DNA from: Stappia sp. WLB 29
Lineage (GTDB): Bacteria > Pseudomonadota > Alphaproteobacteria > Rhizobiales > Stappiaceae
DNA: 64,000 nucleotides
Assembly (NCBI RefSeq): GCF_023507705.1
Contig: NZ_JALBGD010000001.1
Span: 124,001 to 188,000 of the forward strand
Reading direction: 5' to 3'
Shown piece by piece: positions 48,169 through 55,711 of the stretch (position 1 is its first letter; every line of letters starts with the position of its first letter). A program made the position numbers and the translations under genes. The notes beneath the pieces are model-generated. The model worked only from the letters and a program-made list of their open reading frames with translations. It did no database searches and was not told the DNA's origin.

Positions 48169-48693
48169 TCAGAGCCAGTTGATGTCGTCGAAGCCCCGGT
48201 CGATGTAACCGCCCAGCGAGTAGCTCTCTCCCTCGTATCCGAACAGCGGCCAGACGGCCTTCTGGTTGTAGAGCCCGGTCACGAGCCCGCCGCGCACGGC
48301 CTGGAAGAAGGCGCTGTCTTCCATCCCCCGGAGCAGGTCGACGCGCTCGCGTTCCCAGCCGATTGCGAGGTAACCGGCATGCCCCTTGCCCTGGGCGGCC
48401 GCGTCGAGCGCGGCGACGCCTGCCTCGACCATCGCTGCCTTCTCCGCAGTGTCGTATCCCTTGACCGCGACAACGTAGTGCTCATCGGGAATGCGGTCGT
48501 GCGGATAGATGTCGCGCGCCATCTGCACGAGCGTCGCCAGGGTCTGTGGCTTCAGATGGGCGACCTCCATTGCCCATGCCGCATTGCTGGCGGCGAAGAA
48601 GCCTGGTCCGATGACGAACGCCGCGCTTGCTGCCGCGCTGCGCGCCAGCAATTGCCGTCTGGTCATGTTCCTATGGGTCAGTGTTTCGGTCAT
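48169..48693 (-). CDS. Gluconate 2-dehydrogenase subunit 3-like, Tat-exported
   Basis: 174 aa. The N-terminus MTRRQLLARSAAASAAFVIG is a twin-arginine signal followed by a hydrophobic stretch ending near AWAMEV. The rest matches the gluconate 2-dehydrogenase subunit 3 family (LATLVQMARDIYPHDRIPDEHYV and GLYNQKAVWPLFGYEGESYSLGGY). Such subunits bind and export a GMC large subunit. The GMC gene starts 14 bp after its stop, supporting a heterodimer. Confidence 0.87.
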   Translation of the reverse strand: MTETLTHRNMTRRQLLARSAAASAAFVIGPGFFAASNAAWAMEVAHLKPQTLATLVQMARDIYPHDRIPDEHYVVAVKGYDTAEKAAMVEAGVAALDAAAQGKGHAGYLAIGWERERVDLLRGMEDSAFFQAVRGGLVTGLYNQKAVWPLFGYEGESYSLGGYIDRGFDDINWL

Positions 48694-48723
48694 TTTTCCT
48701 CCCTCCCGAAACGGTTGCCCCGT

Positions 48724-49119
48724 TCAGCGGTAGCGGCCGTGGCGCTGCAGCACCTCGATCTGGTAGCCGTCCGGATCCTGAACGAAGAAGAAACGGGCCA
48801 GCAGCGCGCCGTCGCGGTTGAACTCCACGATCTTGCGCGGAGCGAGCCCCGCCTGTTCGAAGCGGGCGTGTTCCGCATCGAGGTCGTCGACACAGAAGGC
48901 GAGGTGCCCATAGCCGTTCCCGAGGTCGTAAGGCTCGGTGCGTCCCTTGTTGACCGTCAGCTCGACCTCGAAATCCGCGTCGTCGTTTCTGAGATAGATG
49001 AGAGTGAAGTCGTCGAACTCGAACCGGTCGGCAATGTCGAGCCCGAAAGCGGTTCTGTAAAAGCCAGTGGAACGAGCTTCATCGATCACGCGGATCATCG
49101 CGTGTATGCATTTCGCCAC
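48724..49119 (-). CDS. Glyoxalase I-like (VOC) protein
   Basis: 131 aa, close in sequence layout to glyoxalase I. All four expected metal ligands are seen: His in KCIHAMIRV, Glu in DFEVELTVNKG, His in NGYGHLAFCVD, and Glu in DPDGYQIEVLQ. It probably isomerises the methylglyoxal-glutathione hemithioacetal. It is upstream of the Tat/GMC genes on the same strand, where a role in clearing reactive aldehydes from sugar oxidation would make sense; this is inference. Confidence 0.8.
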   Translation of the reverse strand: MAKCIHAMIRVIDEARSTGFYRTAFGLDIADRFEFDDFTLIYLRNDDADFEVELTVNKGRTEPYDLGNGYGHLAFCVDDLDAEHARFEQAGLAPRKIVEFNRDGALLARFFFVQDPDGYQIEVLQRHGRYR

Positions 49120-49287
49120 GAGTGTTCTCCCGGATCAGTCCTGACGGCAGTGCCGGCAGGTTTCTTCAATCGGACTGCTCAGGCCGCAAGACCGCGGCCA
49201 GAAGGCTGGTGCCCAGTTCTTCCGATGGAGAAAGGATGCGTCCGGGATTCACTTCGCGGGTAGTAAAGTTTTACTACAGGCGATTTT

Positions 49288-49578
49288 TTACTCTGCCGCC
49301 TCCAGATGCAGCTGGGGCAAGGTCTGCCGAAGCCGCACAAGGCAGGCACAGCGCAGCAGGGAGGTGAAGTTGCGCGTTTCGCCGCGCAGTTCCAGCACCT
49401 CGGAATGAAGCTTCGAGATGAAGGCCGGCGTGCTGACGCCCTCGCTCTGCGCGATCTCGTCAATGATTTCCCAGAACGATCGTTCGAGCCGGATGCTGGT
49501 GCTTTGGCCGTTGAGTCGCAGGCGCCGGGTTTCGGGCTCGTAGTCGCCGGGATCCTGTCCGGCAAAGAGATGGCACAT
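49288..49578 (-). CDS. Ribbon-helix-helix domain protein
   Basis: 96 aa. STSIRLERSFWEIIDEIAQSEGVSTPAFISKLHSEVLE is a ribbon-helix-helix pattern (beta strand, then two helices) as in small DNA-binding proteins; the C-terminal part is helical. GGGAGGA precedes ATG 49578. It may be a local repressor for the genes downstream on the minus strand (48724, 48169, 46583), but no operator was identified. Confidence 0.75.
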   Translation of the reverse strand: MCHLFAGQDPGDYEPETRRLRLNGQSTSIRLERSFWEIIDEIAQSEGVSTPAFISKLHSEVLELRGETRNFTSLLRCACLVRLRQTLPQLHLEAAE

Positions 49579-49714
49579 GTGCAGTCCTCCCACATGACGG
49601 CCGGACTTGAGTGTTCCCGGTCCTTGGCAGGCATGGTAGCGCCGTTCGCGTCTTGCACAAGTAGACCTCAGGACAAGCTGTGCGCCGGCTTGATGGACTA
49701 CGTACGATATCTCG

Positions 49715-50587
49715 TTAGTGGATCGGCCCGTCCGTGGGAAGATCGAGGTCGTCGCGCTCGGGGCGGGTGATTTCCGCACCGAGCAGATAAGAGAAGGCCG
49801 TCACCCCCGTCAGGTCGCTTGCGACCTCGCAGCGGAACACCAAGTCGTACCAGCGGCTGCGCCCCTGGATGGCGGCCCCTTTGGCTTCTAGCTCGCGTCC
49901 GGACAGCGTTGCCTCTTCGCGCGCTTCGGCGATCGCGTATTCGAATCGCAGCTTGGGGTGTTCCCGCCGCAACTGCTCGACGGCTTCGTAGGTGCACAGC
50001 TGGAAGATCCGCTCCTCGGGATCGGCAAGGGCTAGGTCGGCCAGCGAGGCGCGGCCGAGAGCAGTCTCCCGAAGCCGCGAGGTGTAGAGCGTGCGTGCCG
50101 CGACCATTGCACGCTCGCGTGAAGGAGCCTCAGTCAGCCGGTCAGTCGCCTTGCCGGACGGGCTGGCTGGCACGCGGGGCTCGGACAAGGTCTCGGCGCG
50201 AGCCGCCTGCTCTGGCTGAGCACGGGGCGACCCAGGGGCGCGAGCAGATGGTTCGTTGATGGAAGCATCCGTTTGGGGCAGGGGCTCTTGCGGCACTTCG
50301 GGCGCGCGCTGCTGTGGCAAAGGGCGCGTGTTTGGCGAGACAAGGACGACCTCCATTGCCTCGTCGCCGGCAACGCCATAGGGCTCCGGCGGATCGGCGA
50401 AGAGGATCAGAATAAGCGCAGCTGCAACGTGAAGCGCCAGCGATAGTGCTAGGCTGACCGGATGCCAGCCGCTGTCCGGTGAGCTGTCCGCGTCCGCAAG
50501 AGCGCTCGCCGGGAGAGCTTCGGCCCCGTCCGTCCGGCCGCGGAGCGGCCCTGAATTGTCGGGAGGTCCTGGAAAATTTGGCTTCAC
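49715..50587 (-). CDS. DUF930 domain protein
   Basis: 290 aa. One hydrophobic segment (about 43-63, VSLALSLALHVAAALILILFA) follows a short cytoplasmic leader, as in TonB-like proteins, then a Pro/Gln-rich linker, and a C-terminal DUF930 domain (about 165-280: ERIFQLCTYEAVEQLRREHP, DLVFRCEVASDLTGVTAFSYLLG). Function unknown; likely anchored in the inner membrane with its domain in the periplasm. It lies beside the ribbon-helix-helix gene on the same strand. Confidence 0.78.
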   Translation of the reverse strand: MKPNFPGPPDNSGPLRGRTDGAEALPASALADADSSPDSGWHPVSLALSLALHVAAALILILFADPPEPYGVAGDEAMEVVLVSPNTRPLPQQRAPEVPQEPLPQTDASINEPSARAPGSPRAQPEQAARAETLSEPRVPASPSGKATDRLTEAPSRERAMVAARTLYTSRLRETALGRASLADLALADPEERIFQLCTYEAVEQLRREHPKLRFEYAIAEAREEATLSGRELEAKGAAIQGRSRWYDLVFRCEVASDLTGVTAFSYLLGAEITRPERDDLDLPTDGPIH

Positions 50588-50652
50588 ACCGCGCGCTCGC
50601 CAGGGTCCCGGTCGCTGCAGGCATGTCGTGCAATCGGCTGGATTGCAAAAAA

Positions 50653-50729
50653 TGGTCGGGCAGGCCGGATTTGAACCGACGACCCCTTCACCCCCAGTGA
50701 AGTGCGCTACCAGGCTGCGCTACTGCCCG
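50653..50729 (-). tRNA. tRNA-Pro (GGG anticodon)
   Basis: Minus-strand cloverleaf: acceptor CGGGCAG/CTGCCCG (7 bp), anticodon stem CTTCA/TGAAG with loop CTGGGGG, giving anticodon GGG for Pro CCC/CCU codons, T-loop GGTTCGAATCC, discriminator A, and an encoded CCA end (50653-50655). 77 nt long. No integrase is adjacent. Confidence 0.93.
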
Positions 50730-50801
50730 ACTGCCCGCTGTCGCGAGCCCGTTCTCTCTATCCGCTTCGCAAGACGCGCGCAAGCGCTTAAGGCCACGCA
50801 C

Positions 50802-52070
50802 TCATCGCTGATGCGCGACCCTGGCGCCGGTTGTGGAGAGACGCCGACTGGCCGAGCTTCTCCAGGCATATTCGCAGGCGATAAGTCCCCAGGCGAGGCC
50901 GTAGAGCAAGTAGAGGTGACGCCAGCGGTCGGTGTCGATGATCGCCGACATCAACATGTGGCCGAGCAGGACGACGAACACGCATTGGGCCGCCCAGGTC
51001 CAGGGCCGCCGTTGAAAAACCAGCGGAAACAGACGGATGGTGGTGAAGACGACAAGCGACAGATAGGCGACGCCGCCGAGCCAGCCATAGGTGGTGAAGG
51101 CCTTCAGATAGGTGTTGTGCTCGTCTTCCGGAAAGAAATTGCGGAACTGCAGAGGCCCGAGACCGAAGGGATTGTCGAGCACCATCTGAAAGCCGAGAGA
51201 GTAGCGCGCGAAGCGGCCGAGGCGCGCGGTGTCGTAGTCCTGCACCAGCTTCGCGCGCTGCAGGAGCATGCCGGAGATCGAATCCACCGACAGCGCGACG
51301 GCGATCATCGCAAGGAGTGCAAGAGTGCCTGCGATACCGAACAGGATGAGCCGGCTGCGTTCGCCGCGATCCTGCGTCATGCAGAACAGGATGGCGTAGA
51401 GCCCGGCTCCGGAAAACGCGGCGAGGCCCCAGGCTGCGCGCGAAAAGCTGAGCAGGATGCCGAAGCTGAGCACCGCAAGGATGGTAATGGCGATGAGTGC
51501 GCGACCAAGCGGGCGAGTCAGGACCGCATGCAGGGCGACGGCCCAGGGCAGCACCAGAAAGGGGCCGAAGACGTTCGGGTCCTGGAAGGTGCCCTTGGCA
51601 CGGCCGTACAGCGTGAAGAGGCTCGAGGGCAGCACACCGAAATAACCGCCGATGCCGAGAATGGCGACGATCACAGCACTCGCCGTATAGGCGTTGGCGA
51701 TGGTCACGAGGCGCGTGGGATCGCTGGCGGTGACAGCTGCGAAAAACACGGCGGTAAGCGCCAGAAAGCCGGTCACGGCGATGTACATGATCGCTTCGCC
51801 GAAATCGTCCGACATCAGCGTCGCCATCAGTCCGCCGCAGATGAACAAAACGATCAGCAGAAGGAGCGGGCCGACGGCCGGGGAGAATCTCGGACTGGCG
51901 AGCAACCACCCGGAGAGCACCACCACCATCGCCAGCTCATACGGCGCCGGCTCGCGAAGCACGAAGCCGCCGAGAAACGTCACCACCCACAGCGCGATCG
52001 TGCCGATGACGCGCGCGTCGATGCGCAGGCCCGCGCCGCCGGCAAGACCGGTATGGGCGGCCGTGCTCAA
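50802..52070 (-). CDS. O-antigen ligase/Wzy-type polymerase
   Basis: 422 aa with about 11-12 hydrophobic spans. The O-antigen ligase/polymerase signature lies in DNPFGLGPLQFRNFFPEDEHNTYLKAFTTYGWLGG, a long periplasmic loop with HNTY. It starts with TTG at 52070 overlapping the stop of the upstream gene (TTGA). In the setting of a priming transferase, glycosyltransferase and Wza/Wzc-like genes it is most likely the polymerase of an exopolysaccharide repeat. Confidence 0.85.
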   Translation of the reverse strand: MSTAAHTGLAGGAGLRIDARVIGTIALWVVTFLGGFVLREPAPYELAMVVVLSGWLLASPRFSPAVGPLLLLIVLFICGGLMATLMSDDFGEAIMYIAVTGFLALTAVFFAAVTASDPTRLVTIANAYTASAVIVAILGIGGYFGVLPSSLFTLYGRAKGTFQDPNVFGPFLVLPWAVALHAVLTRPLGRALIAITILAVLSFGILLSFSRAAWGLAAFSGAGLYAILFCMTQDRGERSRLILFGIAGTLALLAMIAVALSVDSISGMLLQRAKLVQDYDTARLGRFARYSLGFQMVLDNPFGLGPLQFRNFFPEDEHNTYLKAFTTYGWLGGVAYLSLVVFTTIRLFPLVFQRRPWTWAAQCVFVVLLGHMLMSAIIDTDRWRHLYLLYGLAWGLIACEYAWRSSASRRLSTTGARVAHQR

Positions 52071-53623
52071 TAGGCGTTCTCCGACTTGAACAGGGCGAGG
52101 GGCGTGGCCAGCAGAATTTTGATATCGAACAGGATCGACCAGTTCTCGATGTAGTAGACGTCGTACTCGACGCGCTTCTGGATCTTCTCAGGCGTGTCCA
52201 CTTCGCCGCGCCAGCCGTTGATCTGGGCCCAGCCGGTCACGCCCGGCTTGACCTTGTGGCGGGCGAAGTAGCCGTCGACCACCTCGTCCCAGAGTTTCTC
52301 GTTGGTGTGGGCGTTGACTGCATGCGGACGCGGCCCCACAAGCGACAGATCGCCCTTCAGCACGTTGAAGAGTTGAGGCAGTTCGTCGAGCGACGAACGA
52401 CGGATGAATCGGCCGACACGGGTGACACGCGGGTCGTTGCGTGTCACGACCTTTTTGGCCGTCGGATCCGCCATCTCGTGATACATCGAACGGAACTTGA
52501 GGACCTCGATCACCTCGTTGTTGAAGCCGTAGCGCTTCTGGCGGAAAAGGGCGGGTCCTTTGCTTTCGAGCTTCACTGCAAGCGCGGTCGCGATCATCAC
52601 CGGCGACAGCAGCACGATCATCAGGCTGGCGACAGCCAGATCGAAGGCGCGCTTGGCGATGCTGTCCCAATCGGCCAGCGGCTTGTGCACCACATCGACG
52701 ATCGGCACAGTGCCGATGAAGGACGAAGCACGATCACGGAAGGTGAGCTTGTCGGTATGGGCCGACAGGCGGATATCCACCGGCAGCACCCACAAGGTCT
52801 TCAGGAACTCGAGCAGCCGCTTTTCGGCCCGCAGCGGGATCGTCACGATCAGCATGTCGATGCGCGCGATACGGGCGAATTCGACAAGGTCGCTGACGGT
52901 GCCGAGCTTCGGATAGCCGGCGACAATCTCGGGCGAGCGGTCGCCCTTGCGGTCGTCGAACAGGCCGCAGATGCGGATGTCGTTGTTGGGCTGGCGTTCG
53001 ATCTCGTGAATGAAGTCTGCCGCCACCTGACCGCCGCCCACGATCACCGCACGGCGCTCCAGCCTGCCCTCCCGCGTCCATTTGCGCACGAAGATCGTGA
53101 CCAGCGTGCGGGTCGTCAGCAGCGTTGCGAGGCCAAACCCGTACCAGATGATCAGCAGATCTCCCGGCAACCCGCGCATGACATTGCCGAACGTCTTGGC
53201 CATGAACAGAGTGACGAACACCAGCGTCCAGGCGATGGTGATACGTGCCGCCTGCGCGACCGTGTTGCGCATCAAGGGTATCTGGTAGCAGTCCGAAGCT
53301 TGGAAGAAGGCCGAGGCCAGCAACAGCGCAGTGCCCACCGGCAGCAGCGCCGTCGAAGACGCCAGCGGTATGCCTCCGGAATGCATGGAGGCGAAGCCGA
53401 AAGCTGTCACGATGGCAAGGTCGGCAAGGCGCACGGTGCCGCCAAGCACGCTCGGCGAGACGACCGAGGTCTGCAGGCCGTTGGCGATTTTGATAGCCAG
53501 CGGCGACAGCTTGCTGTTGTTGTGCTGCGCAGCGTTTTCAGCCTCCATCTCGGCGCTGCTGGGCATGACGCTGTGCAGCAGTTGTGCTGTGTGGTGCGGC
53601 GGCACGTCCTTTGCCTCCTTCAT
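52067..53623 (-). CDS. Priming glycosyl-1-phosphate transferase (WcaJ/PssA type)
   Basis: Up to 518 aa polyisoprenyl-phosphate hexose-1-phosphate transferase, with several N-terminal spans, a CoA-binding-like middle domain (RRAVIVGGGQVAADFIHEIE), and the C-terminal catalytic domain (KRAFDLAVASLMIVLLSPVM, ESKGPALFRQKRYGFN, RRSSLDELPQLFNVLKGDLS, VGPRPHA). It puts the first sugar on undecaprenyl phosphate. The ATG at 53623 overlaps the upstream stop (ATGA), but AAGGAGG lies just inside it, 8 bp before a GTG at 53605, which may be the true start. Confidence 0.9.
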   Translation of the reverse strand: MKEAKDVPPHHTAQLLHSVMPSSAEMEAENAAQHNNSKLSPLAIKIANGLQTSVVSPSVLGGTVRLADLAIVTAFGFASMHSGGIPLASSTALLPVGTALLLASAFFQASDCYQIPLMRNTVAQAARITIAWTLVFVTLFMAKTFGNVMRGLPGDLLIIWYGFGLATLLTTRTLVTIFVRKWTREGRLERRAVIVGGGQVAADFIHEIERQPNNDIRICGLFDDRKGDRSPEIVAGYPKLGTVSDLVEFARIARIDMLIVTIPLRAEKRLLEFLKTLWVLPVDIRLSAHTDKLTFRDRASSFIGTVPIVDVVHKPLADWDSIAKRAFDLAVASLMIVLLSPVMIATALAVKLESKGPALFRQKRYGFNNEVIEVLKFRSMYHEMADPTAKKVVTRNDPRVTRVGRFIRRSSLDELPQLFNVLKGDLSLVGPRPHAVNAHTNEKLWDEVVDGYFARHKVKPGVTGWAQINGWRGEVDTPEKIQKRVEYDVYYIENWSILFDIKILLATPLALFKSENAY

Positions 53624-54858
53624 TCATGCCTGCCCGGCGAGCCGGCTTCCCGGTTCGCCAAAGCGCTGGCGGAAACCAGCGTCGGCGCCTCCGGGCTCCG
53701 CCCAGCCTTGTCTGGCCGCTTCACGCCTCGGGTCTCCAGATAGAGCGAGGTGATGCGGTCGTTCATCAGTTCGACATTGAAGGTTTCCGAAAGGCACTTG
53801 CGCTGCCCCTCCGCCCGTCGGCGCATGGCGTCCGGATCGCTGAAGGCCGCCGCCATGGCGGCGGCCAATTCTTCGGCATTGCCCGGCGTCACCAGCTTAT
53901 CGGAAAACCGTCCGAAGATCTCGGGAATGCCTCCCACTCGCGTTGCGATCAGAGGCACTTTCGCAGCCACCGTTTCCAGGACGATATACGGCATGGCTTC
54001 GGCGCGGGAAGGTACCACGACGCAGCGTGTCTTGCGGAAGGCGTCACGCGCGGGCATGGCTCCGAGGAAAGTGACGCGCTGCTCCAGAGCGAATTCGCGC
54101 ACCATCGCCTCGTAACGTGGGCGATCCTCGCCTTCGCCGACGATATATGCGCGTGCGGTCATTCCGTAGGTTCTTTCCAGCTGTGCCAGCGCCTGAATGA
54201 AAAGATCCGGACCCTTCAGGTCTCTGAGCATGCCGATGAACATGAAGTCGGCCGCATTCGGCTGGGGCGGCACTTCGGAGAATTCTTCCGGTGCCAGTCC
54301 GTTATAGACGACGCGCGCGGCAACCTTCGGCTGCGCGACTTTCGATTCGTATGCGGAATATTCGTAATCGGATACGAAGATGAGACCGTCAGTGAAACGC
54401 TCCTGCAGCCGTTCCAGCACGAAATAGATGCGCCCTTCGAGTCGCTGCGGATCGTAATGAAGGCTGCCGCCGTGCGGGCAATAGATTCGCGTGACCTTTC
54501 GTCCGCGCAGCCGCAGCAGAGTTCCGATCGAACGCGCAAATACCCCGCCTTTGGCGCCGTGGCCGTGCAGGACATCCGGCTGCAGGTCGCGCACATGACG
54601 GAAGAGAGAGAGGGCGGCCCCAATGTCTGCGGGTGTAACATGCCGGCGCATCGGGAAGCGTGCGATGCCGAGCGCCAGCTGCGGTGCGAGGCGTGCAATG
54701 GCTTCTGCTTCGAAGGTGCCGCCGGTCGAGGCGTCACAGATTACCCCGACCTGATGCCCGGCGCGGGTCTGGGCCAGCGCCAGGTCCGAGATATGACGAA
54801 AGATGCCGCCGATCGGGGCGCGAACGATGTGAACGATGCGCAAGGGCGCGGCGGTCAT
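53620..54858 (-). CDS. Glycosyltransferase family 4
   Basis: 412-aa GT-B enzyme. RIVHIVRAPIGGIFRHISDLALAQTRAGHQVGVI is the N-terminal Rossmann part; FMFIGMLRDLKGPDLFIQALAQL starts the C-terminal half, and EAMPYIVLE is the E-x7-E nucleotide-sugar motif. The stop overlaps the priming-transferase start. It would add a sugar to the lipid-linked repeat; sugar specificity is unknown. It is the only clear glycosyltransferase in the cluster here. Confidence 0.9.
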   Translation of the reverse strand: MTAAPLRIVHIVRAPIGGIFRHISDLALAQTRAGHQVGVICDASTGGTFEAEAIARLAPQLALGIARFPMRRHVTPADIGAALSLFRHVRDLQPDVLHGHGAKGGVFARSIGTLLRLRGRKVTRIYCPHGGSLHYDPQRLEGRIYFVLERLQERFTDGLIFVSDYEYSAYESKVAQPKVAARVVYNGLAPEEFSEVPPQPNAADFMFIGMLRDLKGPDLFIQALAQLERTYGMTARAYIVGEGEDRPRYEAMVREFALEQRVTFLGAMPARDAFRKTRCVVVPSRAEAMPYIVLETVAAKVPLIATRVGGIPEIFGRFSDKLVTPGNAEELAAAMAAAFSDPDAMRRRAEGQRKCLSETFNVELMNDRITSLYLETRGVKRPDKAGRSPEAPTLVSASALANREAGSPGRHE

Positions 54859-54983
54859 CTGGAAACTCCCTGGCTCAACGCTTCAGCATGCCTGGATTAT
54901 CTTCCAGGTCACGCTCGAAGAACGTTAGCAGACAGGGATGAGTCGCTGGTTAATCCGCCGGCCGGGAGAAAGCCGTGGGATGA

Positions 54984-55541
54984 TTAGAAGAATCGCTCCC
55001 GAACGTAGATCGTATCGCCCGGCCGAACGGGGTCGGTGATCGGGACGCGGCCGCTGATCACTTCGCCGTTGATCTGGCGCGTGATGTCGACCGAGTTCTG
55101 CTGCCCGCGAGGCGTGAAGCCGCCGGCGGTTGCGATTGCGTTCTGGGCCGTCATGCCCGCCACGTACGGATATTGTCCGGCATTCGCGACCTCGCCCATG
55201 ACGAAAACGGGACGGTAGGTCGCAACCTCCACGGAAACGTCCGGGTCGCGCAAATATCCGTTTTTCAAGCGGTTCGTGATCTGCGCTTCGAGTTCGCGGA
55301 CCGTCAGGCCGCGCGCCGCGACGCTGCCGATGAGCGGCATCGCGATATAACCGGCCTGATCCACCGTATAGGTGTTGTTGAGGTCCTGCTGGCCGAAGAC
55401 GATGACTCTCAGCACATCGCTGGAATCGAGGCGATACGGCTTTGTGAGGATGTCGTGGAATGCCGTGGGAGGCTGGCGGTATCCGCTGCAGGCGGCGACC
55501 GTCAGAGCCAGGCAGAGGACGGCGATGAGGCGCGTGAACAT
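54984..55541 (-). CDS. Polysaccharide export lipoprotein (Wza-like, short)
   Basis: 185 aa with a lipobox (LTVAACSG, Cys18) and the polysaccharide-export plus SLBB domains: YRLDSSDVLRVIVFGQQDL, IAMPLIGSVAARGLTVRELEAQI, VFVMGEVANAGQYPYVAGMTA. It is much shorter than E. coli Wza and lacks the C-terminal outer-membrane helix, as usual for rhizobial ExoF-like proteins. CAGGAG precedes ATG 55541. It diverges from the Wzc-like gene. Confidence 0.88.
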   Translation of the reverse strand: MFTRLIAVLCLALTVAACSGYRQPPTAFHDILTKPYRLDSSDVLRVIVFGQQDLNNTYTVDQAGYIAMPLIGSVAARGLTVRELEAQITNRLKNGYLRDPDVSVEVATYRPVFVMGEVANAGQYPYVAGMTAQNAIATAGGFTPRGQQNSVDITRQINGEVISGRVPITDPVRPGDTIYVRERFF

Positions 55542-55711
55542 TCCGATCTCCTGAAGCGATTGCCCCATTCTTTTCCGCAACGTGGTTAACTTGCGGTGAA
55601 TCCCGGCGGTGTCGGTATCGTCTTGCAGGTTCACGATATCGATCGGAGGTTAACTCTCCGCTTACCATGAATCGTCATCATCCTCGCAGATACCCTTCCG
55701 GAGTAGCGAGC

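Noticed and set aside
50653-50729. tRNA-Pro as an integration site of a genomic island
   Set aside because: No integrase, no direct repeat of the tRNA end seen, and the flanking genes show no composition change that I can detect.
55580-55665. CtrA-type sites (TTAA repeats) in the Wza/Wzc divergent promoter
   Set aside because: GTTAAC half-sites occur, but no TTAA-N7-TTAA pair with correct spacing was found.
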